Assembly (NCBI GenBank): GCA_016934225.1
Contig: JAFGTH010000130.1
Coordinates: forward strand, 1 to 6,002
Reading direction: 5' to 3'
Source: Lentisphaerota bacterium
Lineage (GTDB): Bacteria > Verrucomicrobiota > Kiritimatiellia > UBA8416 > JAFGTH01
Length of the DNA: 6,002 nt
This document shows positions 1 to 5,204 of the stretch, piece after piece (positions within the stretch are counted from its first letter, which is position 1; the number at the start of each line of letters is the position of its first letter). The notes under the pieces were generated by a model that did not search any database, was not told the DNA's origin, and saw nothing but the letters and a program-made list of their open reading frames with translations. The position numbers were made by a program, and so were the translations under genes.

Positions 1-8
1 CGCATAAC

Positions 9-929
9 ATGGTCATTGAGATACTCGGCGCTGAGTCATTGGGTGTGCGAGGCCTTTGTTGCCTGGTCACAACGGGGGATCGCAGGATTCTGATTGATCC
101 CGGCGTGGCGCTCGGTTACCGACGCGGCGGCTTGCCGCCCCATCCGATTCAAATTGCTGCCGGAGAAGACGTGCGCAAAGCTATTGTAAACAGGCTGGCG
201 CACGTAACCGATGTGGTCATATCGCATTTTCACGGAGACCATATGCCTTTGACAGACGCCAATCCCTATCAATTAGCCATGGACAGCGTGAAAGATCTCT
301 TGCGCAAACCGCAATTGTGGATGAAACAAAAGGACGGCGACGCGTCACTCATTTCGAACAGACGAGATTTGTTCCTGGCGGCTCTCGAACGATCCGCATC
401 GCCGTGCAACGGCCAAACGCACGGCTTGCTCTCTTTTTCCGAGCTCATGCCGCATGGTCTCGAACATAATCCGATGGGAACCGTAATAATGACCCGTATT
501 CAAGAAGGAAACGAAGTCTTCGTGCACGCCTCGGATATTCAACTCCTTTCAGAGGCGCCAATAGCGCAGATTATTAAATGGTCTCCGACGATATTGTTTG
601 CAAGCGGACCAGCGGTATACAGGGGATTGCCTCGCGACGAGCTTCAAAAAGCGCACGATCGCGCTATGGAATTGGCGCGCAATATCAACGTTTGCATCTT
701 GGATCACCATCTCCTGCGATGCAGTGAAGGCGTACAATGGCTGAACGACCTGCAGGCCGAAACCGATGGCAGGATAATGTGCGCAGCCGATTTTATGAAA
801 AAAAGACGTCGTTTCCTCGAAAGCGAACGAGCTGAACTATACAAACAATTCCCCGTGCCCGATGAATGGCACAAACAATATGCCTCCGGCAAGGTTACCA
901 CCATAGAGTTCCGCAATCTCAATGCATAA
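9..929 (+). CDS. MBL-fold metallo-hydrolase, UPF0282-like
   Basis: This 306-residue protein has the metallo-beta-lactamase fold signature. His73, His75, Asp77 and His78 form the H-x-H-x-D-H motif. His149, Asp176 in H-A-S-D, and His233/His234 in L-D-H-H are the likely remaining metal ligands. A two-metal hydrolase site is therefore probably intact. The N-terminus (L-G-A-E-S-L-G-V-R-G-L) and the layout of the motifs match the UPF0282 family, which is common in archaea and scattered in anaerobic bacteria. The substrate is unknown. No signal peptide or membrane segment is visible, so it should be cytosolic. The reading frame stays open to the window edge, but Met1 agrees with the family's usual start. 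Its ribosome binding site cannot be judged because only 8 bases precede it. The gene is followed immediately by the small cysteine protein, which suggests co-transcription. The fold call is firm and the function is not. Confidence 0.88.
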   Translation: MVIEILGAESLGVRGLCCLVTTGDRRILIDPGVALGYRRGGLPPHPIQIAAGEDVRKAIVNRLAHVTDVVISHFHGDHMPLTDANPYQLAMDSVKDLLRKPQLWMKQKDGDASLISNRRDLFLAALERSASPCNGQTHGLLSFSELMPHGLEHNPMGTVIMTRIQEGNEVFVHASDIQLLSEAPIAQIIKWSPTILFASGPAVYRGLPRDELQKAHDRAMELARNINVCILDHHLLRCSEGVQWLNDLQAETDGRIMCAADFMKKRRRFLESERAELYKQFPVPDEWHKQYASGKVTTIEFRNLNA

Positions 930-966
930 CGGAAAGAAACATATATTGCCGCAAGAGACACGAAAT

Positions 967-1167
967 ATGTGCAAATGGTATCCGGTATGTCCCATGAAAA
1001 CGTTTTATGAACGCGGTGTTCTGGATAAACACTGGATTGAACAATTCTGTTTCGGCAATTATGGCCGCTGTATACGTTATCAAATGGAGGAAAGCGGCAA
1101 ACCGCATCCCGACAACATGCTGCCTGACGGAAGCATTAACGCAAAGCTCCCAAAAACAACACAATAG
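967..1167 (+). CDS. Small four-cysteine conserved protein
   Basis: This short protein has four cysteines in the pattern C-x5-C ... C-x6-C. It opens with C-K-W-Y-P-V-C-P-M-K and ends with an H-P-D-N-M-L-P-D-G-S motif. The pattern suggests a zinc or iron-sulfur site. I recognise it as a conserved small family found in archaea and anaerobic bacteria. Some members carry the label uracil-DNA glycosylase, which nothing in this sequence supports. The frame also has an ATG at 922, giving 81 residues and overlapping the end of the hydrolase gene by 8 bases. I prefer the ATG at 967 because the conserved part starts there and AAGAGA lies about 9 bases upstream, while nothing like a ribosome site precedes 922. 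It is probably co-transcribed with the MBL-fold gene. The coding call is good, the exact start is uncertain and the function is unknown. Confidence 0.8.
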   Translation: MCKWYPVCPMKTFYERGVLDKHWIEQFCFGNYGRCIRYQMEESGKPHPDNMLPDGSINAKLPKTTQ

Positions 1168-1530
1168 CCTCCACACCCCCGACAGTCGTGATATGCAAGA
1201 CGGCCGAAGACCCACCTGCCTGCGCCAATACTTCGGCAGACAGGCAACCAAACAGGCCCCGGCCCAGTCTCAAATCGAAGATAACAAACGCAATATCGAA
1301 GCCATTAGTCAAAGGCGACAAGTCGAAAATGAAAGGCCACAAGGAACTTCGCCCATTATTGCTTACACATTCGACTACGGCCTGTAACTTGCGTTCTTGG
1401 CCGCCATTGATTGGGACGTCAGCATTTCCCTGCTTTTTACAAATGATACAAATGAATAAGACGCTAACCGGCATTGCGAAACAATTTACTTTGTAGAATC
1501 CGGTTTGACCGCAGGTTTTAAATTAATTTT

Positions 1531-1559
1531 TTTCTTTACCATTGTTATGGCATTAGAAT
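1531..1559 (+). promoter_or_regulatory. Possible promoter of the regulator operon
   Basis: TAGAAT at 1554-1559 differs from the TATAAT consensus at one base. The hexamer 17 bases upstream (TTTCTT, 1531-1536) is a poor -35 box, but it sits in an AT-rich run that could help polymerase bind. Initiation near 1566 would give a leader of about 70 bases before the regulator start. This is a weak call made mainly because an operon begins downstream. Confidence 0.25.
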
Positions 1560-1589
1560 AAAGTTATTGCAGTTGAACATTAAGCGATT

Positions 1590-1606
1590 TCCGTCCTTGC
1601 AACGGA
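1590..1606. promoter_or_regulatory. Imperfect palindrome, candidate operator
   Basis: TCCGT and ACGGA form a 5-base inverted repeat around a 7-base centre, about 30 bases before the start of the DtxR-like gene. ACGGA occurs again at 1626-1630, just before the start codon, again followed closely by ACAAA or CAAA. A site here could serve autoregulation by the regulator. Arms this short can arise by chance, and the sequence does not match the classical DtxR or MntR operator. Confidence 0.2.
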
Positions 1607-1636
1607 CAAATTGAACGCAATTTTTACGGATACAAA

Positions 1637-2173
1637 ATGTCAAAAAACGTTATAGACACAAAGAAGCTGAGCGCTGCGATGGAAGATTACCTTGTGATCA
1701 TCCACAAGTTCCAGCAAACAAAACGATTCGCGCGCGTCAGCGATATTGCCTCCGGTCTCGGAGTAGCCAAATCAGCGGTGACGGCAGCTTTGCAGAATCT
1801 TTTTTCTTCGAAACTGATCAACTATCAACCCTATGAACCCGTGACCCTCACCCGTGAAGGAAAACAGCAAGCGCAAGAAATCCAACTGCGGCACCGAGTC
1901 ATTCTCAACTTTCTTCATGAAATTCTGGCAATGGACATCCAAAAGGCGGAGTCAATCGCGCATAAGATGGAACATAGCATTGAAGCCTTGGCGCTTGAGA
2001 AATTTGTTTGTTTCCTTGCCTTCATTCACACGCGCTCCGACAAAGGCAAAATGTGGCGTAAAGATTTTCAGGATTTTATGCAAAAAGGCGCGAGAAATCG
2101 CACGTGCAAGGAATGTATAAACGAATACATTAATCGGACGCGCAGTGAAATTGAAATCGCGTATCCACAATAA
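1637..2173 (+). CDS. DtxR/MntR-like metal-dependent regulator
   Basis: Residues about 12-75 form a winged helix-turn-helix (M-E-D-Y-L, then A-R-V-S-D-I-A-S-G-L-G-V and S-A-V-T-A-A-L-Q-N-L), very like MntR. Residues about 80-132 match the helical dimerisation and metal-binding region. Compared by eye with Bacillus MntR, Asp17, His86, Glu112 and His113 keep four ligand positions. The equivalents of Glu11 and Glu99 are Val20 and His109, so the metal site is altered. There is no FeoA-like SH3 domain. Instead the protein ends in a basic tail with C-K-E-C at 157-160. It probably binds DNA as a dimer in response to a metal, and perhaps to redox state. ACGGA 6 bases before the ATG is a modest ribosome site. 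It is the first gene of an operon with the thioredoxin-glutaredoxin and GroES genes. The family call is firm and the effector is unknown. Confidence 0.85.
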   Translation: MSKNVIDTKKLSAAMEDYLVIIHKFQQTKRFARVSDIASGLGVAKSAVTAALQNLFSSKLINYQPYEPVTLTREGKQQAQEIQLRHRVILNFLHEILAMDIQKAESIAHKMEHSIEALALEKFVCFLAFIHTRSDKGKMWRKDFQDFMQKGARNRTCKECINEYINRTRSEIEIAYPQ

Positions 2174-2177
2174 CAAA

Positions 2178-2183
2178 AAGGAG
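2178..2183 (+). promoter_or_regulatory. Strong Shine-Dalgarno of the redox gene
   Basis: AAGGAG sits 10 bases before the ATG at 2194, inside the 20-base gap after the regulator's stop codon. It is a stronger ribosome site than the regulator's own, so the redox protein may be made in larger amount from the shared transcript. Confidence 0.7.
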
Positions 2184-2193
2184 TACTACCGAC

Positions 2194-2802
2194 ATGCTAA
2201 AATGGATAAAAGATGAGAAAGAAATACAAAAAGTCACTGATGAACATGCGGATTATTTTGTCCTCGTTTTCTCAGGCAGTTTCTCCGACTCAGCTCAAAG
2301 GGCAATTGAAGAACTGACTAAATTTTCTAAAGATTACAAAGACATTCCTCTTTATGCTTTGGACGTGCAAAAAGTCAAGAACGTCCATCAAAAATACGGA
2401 GTCGAGAGCGTACCGACTGTTTTGGTAATAAAAAAAAGACAAGAAGCAAACAGATTCACCGGCGTTGAAAGCGCAGCATTTTATGCAACACAGCTTGCCG
2501 GCATGGCCCCCGTCCACGTGGCTCGGCCGACAAAGAAAAAAGCGTTAAGAGTAACGGTGTACACCAGCCCGGGATGCCCACCGTGCGGTATGGTAAAAAA
2601 GTATTTACAGGAAAACGGTATTCCGTATAGAAGTATTGATATCTCGCGCGACGAACGCGCTGCCCGTGAGATTGTAAGGCGCAGTGGGCAACAAGCAGTC
2701 CCGCAGATTGATATTAATGGGCGAATCGTAGTAGGTTTTGATAAAGGTAAATTGGCCGGCCTTTTGGGAATTACTAATAAGAATGAAAGGACAGAAACAT
2801 GA
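2194..2802 (+). CDS. Thioredoxin-fold / YruB-type glutaredoxin fusion
   Basis: The protein has two thioredoxin-like domains. The first (about 1-105) keeps the fold's landmarks: the F-V-L-V-F strand, the A-L-D-V strand, and the cis-proline in S-V-P-T-V at Pro74. The W-C-x-x-C site is replaced by S-G-S-F-S-D-S, and this half has no cysteine, so it cannot do disulfide exchange. The second (about 117-193) carries S-P-G-C-P-P-C with Cys128 and Cys131, the cis-proline region Q-A-V-P-Q at Pro170, and G-R-I-V-V-G-F-D, typical of YruB/NrdH-like glutaredoxins. It should be a cytosolic dithiol oxidoreductase, with the first domain perhaps binding a partner. Partner and reductant are unknown. It lies 20 bases after the regulator and overlaps groES by 4 bases (ATGA), so translational coupling is likely. 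Domain calls are firm. Confidence 0.87.
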   Translation: MLKWIKDEKEIQKVTDEHADYFVLVFSGSFSDSAQRAIEELTKFSKDYKDIPLYALDVQKVKNVHQKYGVESVPTVLVIKKRQEANRFTGVESAAFYATQLAGMAPVHVARPTKKKALRVTVYTSPGCPPCGMVKKYLQENGIPYRSIDISRDERAAREIVRRSGQQAVPQIDINGRIVVGFDKGKLAGLLGITNKNERTET

Positions 2803-3083
2803 AAATACGCCCTATGAACGGACGTGTCGTTGTTCAACCAATAGAAACTTCTGAGACTAAAAAGGGTGGAATCATCATTCCGGATTCGGCTCAGGAAAAA
2901 CCGAGCGAAGGCAAGATTATCGCCGTGGCCGAGGACGCCACCGAAGAGGTCGCAGTCGGTGATCGTGTGATTTACAAAGAACACAGCGGCACCGAGGTCA
3001 AAATATCAGATAAAAAATACGTGCTCCTGGAAGCGGATGATTTGCTGGCCAAGCACATAGCAACAGACGCAATACCTGACTGA
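2799..3083 (+). CDS. groES: GroES (Cpn10) co-chaperonin, short form
   Basis: GroES caps the GroEL chamber during ATP-driven protein folding in the cytosol. This 94-residue protein has the family layout: K-I-R-P-M-N-G-R-V-V-V at the start, a mobile loop at about 16-33 with the GroEL-contacting tripeptide I-I-I after G-G (25-27), P-D-S-A-Q-E-K-P, V-G-D-R-V-I-Y at 53-59, and a final strand ending L-E-A-D-D-L-L-A. Compared by eye with E. coli GroES, the segment between A-V and V-G-D is about 8 residues shorter, so the roof hairpin is nearly absent. An 11-residue tail follows the usual end. Its ATG overlaps the stop of the redox gene, and AAAGGA lies 7 bases upstream. No groEL follows; the next gene faces the other way. 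It is probably an accessory copy made with the redox operon. Confidence 0.92.
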   Translation: MKIRPMNGRVVVQPIETSETKKGGIIIPDSAQEKPSEGKIIAVAEDATEEVAVGDRVIYKEHSGTEVKISDKKYVLLEADDLLAKHIATDAIPD

Positions 3084-3227
3084 CCTGCCAGGCTTGCCGT
3101 TGTTGATATATCTGATCCAAGAGTCTGTTTGTTTATAGATCGCTTGCGGCGGTAAACGTCAACCGGATTACAAACGACCGAGTAAAATCTTAAGCATTGG
3201 TCGTGTGCCATCTGTATATGATTGTAA

Positions 3228-3271
3228 ACAGTATGGCGGCGGCGACCCAAAAATCGTCGCCGCCATACTGT
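3228..3271. repeat. Long GC-rich hairpin
   Basis: ACAGTATGGCGGC (3228-3240) and GAC (3244-3246) pair with the arm at 3256-3271, giving about 16 base pairs with a 3-base bulge (GGC) on the left and a 9-base loop rich in A. No run of T follows on either strand, so it is not a standard intrinsic terminator. It could stabilise the 3' end of the groES transcript, end transcription by another route, or be one copy of a dispersed palindromic repeat. The right arm runs straight into TATAAT at 3271-3276. Confidence 0.75.
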
Positions 3272-3360
3272 ATAATCAGCGTCTGTCGGTTTGTTCTGTT
3301 CTGCATTACTTTAAGTGCTTGCGGTAACAACAACGCCAAAATTGCGCGAAAGCGGCAAGT

Positions 3361-3380
3361 AAAAACGCGGTTTTTGCGCG
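3361..3380 (-). terminator. Candidate intrinsic terminator of marC
   Basis: Read on the minus strand, CGCG, a 7-base loop (CAAAAAC) and CGCG are followed by five T, about 33 bases past the marC stop codon. The stem has only four pairs, all G-C, so it is modest. Its position and orientation fit the end of the minus-strand operon. Confidence 0.38.
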
Positions 3381-3413
3381 GCCCAACCGATACTCAATCG
3401 TTCGATCGCTTCA

Positions 3414-4019
3414 TCATTGTCCGGTTGAAAAATTCAGGAATGCCTGTACACCGGTCATAATCATCTGGGCGGCAATGGCTGAAAGAATAAGCCCTGTCAA
3501 TTTGCTTAGAATGGCAATGCCACGATTGCCCAAAATGCTCTGAATGAAAGAGCCCGCAAGCAAAATCGCGCCCACACTTGCAACAGCGGCAATCATCGCC
3601 AGACATCCGACAATTTTGGCGGAAATATTATTCATTTCTGTGCCCATGACCAGAATGGTTCCCATGGTTGCAGGACCAACAATGATAGGAACGGCAAGCG
3701 GAACAACCGCGACATCCTCATCGCCGCTCACGGCAATGGAACCTTTGCCGTGAACAAGGCCAATACCCGATAGAAGCAGCAATATGCCGGCTCCAATACG
3801 AAAAGAGTCCGGTGTAATTCCAAATATGGAGAATATTTGTCTTCCAACAAAAAACAGCAACAGACAAATCAGGGCCACTGCAACGGATACGGATACAGCA
3901 AGTTTGCGGCGCTCTGCATCCGTGCGCTTCTCAGTAAAGCTAAGAAACATCGTAAGCGCAAAAAAGGGCGTAAGAACAAAAAACAGCTTCATCCAGAAAT
4001 TTACGAATATGGTGACCAT
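3414..4019 (-). CDS. MarC-family integral membrane protein
   Basis: MarC-family (UPF0056) proteins are inner-membrane proteins whose transport role is unproven. E. coli MarC was once linked to antibiotic resistance, and that link was later withdrawn. This 201-residue protein shows six hydrophobic spans, at about 10-27, 42-59, 73-89, 104-126, 135-158 and 168-195. A charged loop (E-K-R-T-D-A-E-R-R-K) lies between the first two. The family's best-conserved segment, V-V-P-L-A-V-P-I-I-V-G-P-A-T-M, is at 105-119, and F-R-I-G-A-G-I-L-L-L at 73-82 also fits. The length is normal and the frame intact. The ATG follows the stop of the upstream gene by 3 bases. The A-G-G-A-rich ribosome site (AAAGGAAAG) lies inside that gene's last codons, so the two are probably translationally coupled. 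No substrate can be read from the sequence. Confidence 0.9.
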   Translation of the reverse strand: MVTIFVNFWMKLFFVLTPFFALTMFLSFTEKRTDAERRKLAVSVSVAVALICLLLFFVGRQIFSIFGITPDSFRIGAGILLLLSGIGLVHGKGSIAVSGDEDVAVVPLAVPIIVGPATMGTILVMGTEMNNISAKIVGCLAMIAAVASVGAILLAGSFIQSILGNRGIAILSKLTGLILSAIAAQMIMTGVQAFLNFSTGQ

Positions 4020-4022
4020 GGC

Positions 4023-4541
4023 CTATGCTTTCCTTTCTTTCTGTTGATCGGATATGCGCGCCGCTTGACGCAAATATTGCTCTATCCATATCGGTTTTCT
4101 TCTTCGCGTCCACCTGGCAAATCGCAACTTATCCCCGGTATAAAAGTTTCTGTATGCCTTGACAGGATCACCGGGCACCTTGTATTTCGCAGGCATCACT
4201 TGCGCAAATTCCGTTAATCCCAAAGATTCAAATGTCATCGTTTCGATTCGGTCCAATACATGAATCGAGGCATGTTGTCCGGATTTCCGGTATCTATATT
4301 TGTACTCGCGATTTAGCGCTCTGGCCAAACGAGTCAGCCATTGAAGATTATCGAAAGATTCGCCTGCCCAAAGAACGCAAGGATGTTTTGTATGAGTGGA
4401 TTTATACGGAGTTGTGAAACCTTTCTTGTTGAGAACGGTGCAAACGATTTGCGTGCTTTCCAAAATCATTTTAACCACATGTTGATCGCAATGATAACGC
4501 GCACATCTGTCAATATTCATGTCGAGAACGAATATGTTCAT
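4023..4541 (-). CDS. Pyr_excise-type DNA glycosylase-like protein
   Basis: This 172-residue protein belongs to a family often annotated as pyrimidine dimer DNA glycosylase / endonuclease V, the group named after T4 DenV, with many members in phages and bacteria. The motifs I recognise are N-I-F-V-L-D at the start, C-D-Q-H-V-V-K-M-I-L-E-S-T-Q at 18-31, Y-K-S-T-H-T-K-H-P-C at 46-55, then P-A-K-Y-K-V-P-G-D-P and A-Y-R-N-F-Y at 117-134, and A-R-W-T-R-R-R-K-P-I-W near the end. The last part is strongly basic, which fits nucleic acid binding. T4 DenV uses Thr2 as nucleophile. Residue 2 here is Asn, so the same chemistry should not be assumed; His21 and Glu28 are candidate catalytic residues. GGGGA just before the ATG is a fair ribosome site. 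A weak promoter (TTGAAA / TACAGA, 17 apart) may lie at 4636-4608. It leads the marC operon. Confidence 0.75.
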   Translation of the reverse strand: MNIFVLDMNIDRCARYHCDQHVVKMILESTQIVCTVLNKKGFTTPYKSTHTKHPCVLWAGESFDNLQWLTRLARALNREYKYRYRKSGQHASIHVLDRIETMTFESLGLTEFAQVMPAKYKVPGDPVKAYRNFYTGDKLRFARWTRRRKPIWIEQYLRQAARISDQQKERKA

Positions 4542-4882
4542 TTCCCCAGATACCGGCGCGAAATTACGGACGAGGTATTCGGCGTTAACGACCCAAATCC
4601 TGGCAGTTCTGTAGCTGTTTTACATACCGATTTCAACAAAAATACTTTTATTGTCATCGAAAAGGCGCATCGAAACAATAACAAGGCGACCGGTGGAAAG
4701 AGTCACAAGTCAAAAGTAAAGACAGCCATCGGGCGGCAATCCCGGCGTTTATTTACGGAAGATTGCGGTCAGCGCAACGATTTCTTTCGCACAGCATACT
4801 CTCCGCCCCCGCCGAACAGCTCCTGGAAATGGCGGCTTGAAACCCACCGGTGTTTCAGATATATAGAATAATTCTTTTCTTT
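4542..4882. other. Divergent spacer, no gene seen
   Basis: No gene is visible in these 341 bases. A plus-strand frame crosses from the glycosylase gene as far as 4871, but it is the antisense shadow of that gene and shows no protein-like features beyond it. The left part should hold the promoter of the minus-strand operon, for which I see only a weak candidate at 4608-4636. The right end holds the tRNA promoter. ACCGGTGG at 4689 and its inverse at 4844 are 148 bases apart, which may be chance. Confidence 0.5.
4837..4865 (+). promoter_or_regulatory. Sigma70-type promoter of tRNA-Val
   Basis: TTGAAA (4837-4842) and TATATA (4860-4865) are separated by exactly 17 bases. Initiation would fall near 4872, about 11 bases before the mature tRNA, which is a typical layout for a stable RNA gene. 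Confidence 0.62.
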
Positions 4883-4959
4883 GGGCGATTAGCTCAGTTG
4901 GTTAGAGCGCCTGCTTCACACGCAGGAGGTCACAGATTCGAGTTCTGTATCGCCCACCA
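4883..4959 (+). tRNA. tRNA-Val (anticodon CAC)
   Basis: The 77-base gene folds into a full cloverleaf. The acceptor stem is GGGCGAT with ATCGCCC, the D arm is GCTC with GAGC, the anticodon stem is CCTGC with GCAGG around TTCACAC, and the T arm is ACAGA with TCTGT around TTCGAGT. The anticodon CAC is at 4917-4919 and reads GUG codons for valine. The discriminator base is A and the CCA end is encoded. It has its own promoter and no neighbouring tRNA gene. No integrase or duplicated 3' end is visible, so there is no sign that it is a used attachment site. Confidence 0.97.
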
Positions 4960-4973
4960 TAATTATTTTCGCT

Positions 4974-4994
4974 GCAAACCGACATCGGCTTTTT
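4974..4994 (+). terminator. Weak terminator-like hairpin after tRNA-Val
   Basis: AAACCG and CGG-C-TTT form a short stem with a one-base bulge around the loop ACAT, running into five T at 4990-4994, about 15 bases after the tRNA. The stem is short, so this is only a plausible end for the tRNA transcript. Confidence 0.33.
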
Positions 4995-5153
4995 GCCTTG
5001 ATCTGCTGAATTTTCGCGGTTCAGAATCGGCCCGTCCGTAATGCCGTGCAAACTCTGCACTCAAGTGAATTTCCATGACCACCCGTTTCAAACTGCGCTA
5101 TTGCGTCCGTGCAAAGATACGATTATTGTTGTGCGGCAGAATAAAACAGTTGA

Positions 5154-5182
5154 TTTCCAATAGAATAGAACAGTGTTATAAT
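5154..5182 (+). promoter_or_regulatory. Extended -10 promoter of the repeat-protein gene
   Basis: A perfect TATAAT at 5177-5182 is preceded by TGT at 5174-5176, which makes an extended -10 element. TTTCCA at 5154-5159 is a fair -35 box at a 17-base spacing. Initiation near 5189 would leave a very short leader that contains the AAAGGA ribosome site (5190-5195). Confidence 0.58.
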
Positions 5183-5204
5183 CATAACGAAAGGAACGAT
5201 TGAT

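Larger units (their letters stand above)
1168..1636. other. Intergenic stretch with no convincing gene
   Basis: No recognisable gene lies in these 469 bases. Several frames stay open together: plus 1188-1496, the tail of plus 1007-1387, and minus 1474-1136. None has a ribosome binding site or a recognised domain, and at most one could be real. The minus frame would encode a 112-residue hydrophobic protein with a C-I-I-C motif near its start and would run into the end of the small cysteine gene. Between 1203 and 1246 two inverted repeats interlock: GCCGAAG with CTTCGGC, and TGCCTG with CAGGCA. From about 1515 the sequence turns AT-rich and holds the probable control region of the regulator operon. 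Confidence 0.5.
3084..3413. other. Spacer between converging operons
   Basis: This stretch separates groES from marC, which points toward it from the other strand. It contains the long hairpin at 3228-3271, a smaller stem (ACGACCGA at 3174-3181 with TTGGTCGT at 3197-3204, one G-T pair), and a candidate marC terminator at 3361-3380. A plus-strand frame running to 3460 could start at the ATG at 3233 and contains a lipobox-like L-S-A-C-G. It has no ribosome site, its start lies inside the hairpin and it runs into the end of marC, so I do not call it a gene. Confidence 0.5.

Noticed and set aside
1136..1474. Minus-strand frame of 112 codons with a C-I-I-C motif
   Set aside because: It has no ribosome binding site, no recognised domain, and overlaps the end of the small cysteine gene. 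I kept it only as an observation about the spacer.
4689..4851. Inverted 8-base pair ACCGGTGG / CCACCGGT in the divergent spacer
   Set aside because: At 148 bases apart, with ACCGGT itself palindromic, chance explains it well enough. There are no supporting repeats.
4341..4871. Plus-strand frame of 176 codons
   Set aside because: Its first 200 bases are the antisense shadow of the glycosylase-like gene. The rest has no protein-like motifs and runs over the tRNA promoter.
4850..5041. Plus-strand frame across the tRNA reading R-L-A-Q-L-V-R-A-P-A-S-H-A-G-G
   Set aside because: This peptide is the well-known false translation of a tRNA gene, and the region is tRNA-Val.
5150..5182. TTGATT at 5150-5155 as the -35 box of the repeat-protein promoter
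   Set aside because: It lies 21 bases from TATAAT, too far for a normal spacer. The extended -10 with TTTCCA at 17 bases fits better.
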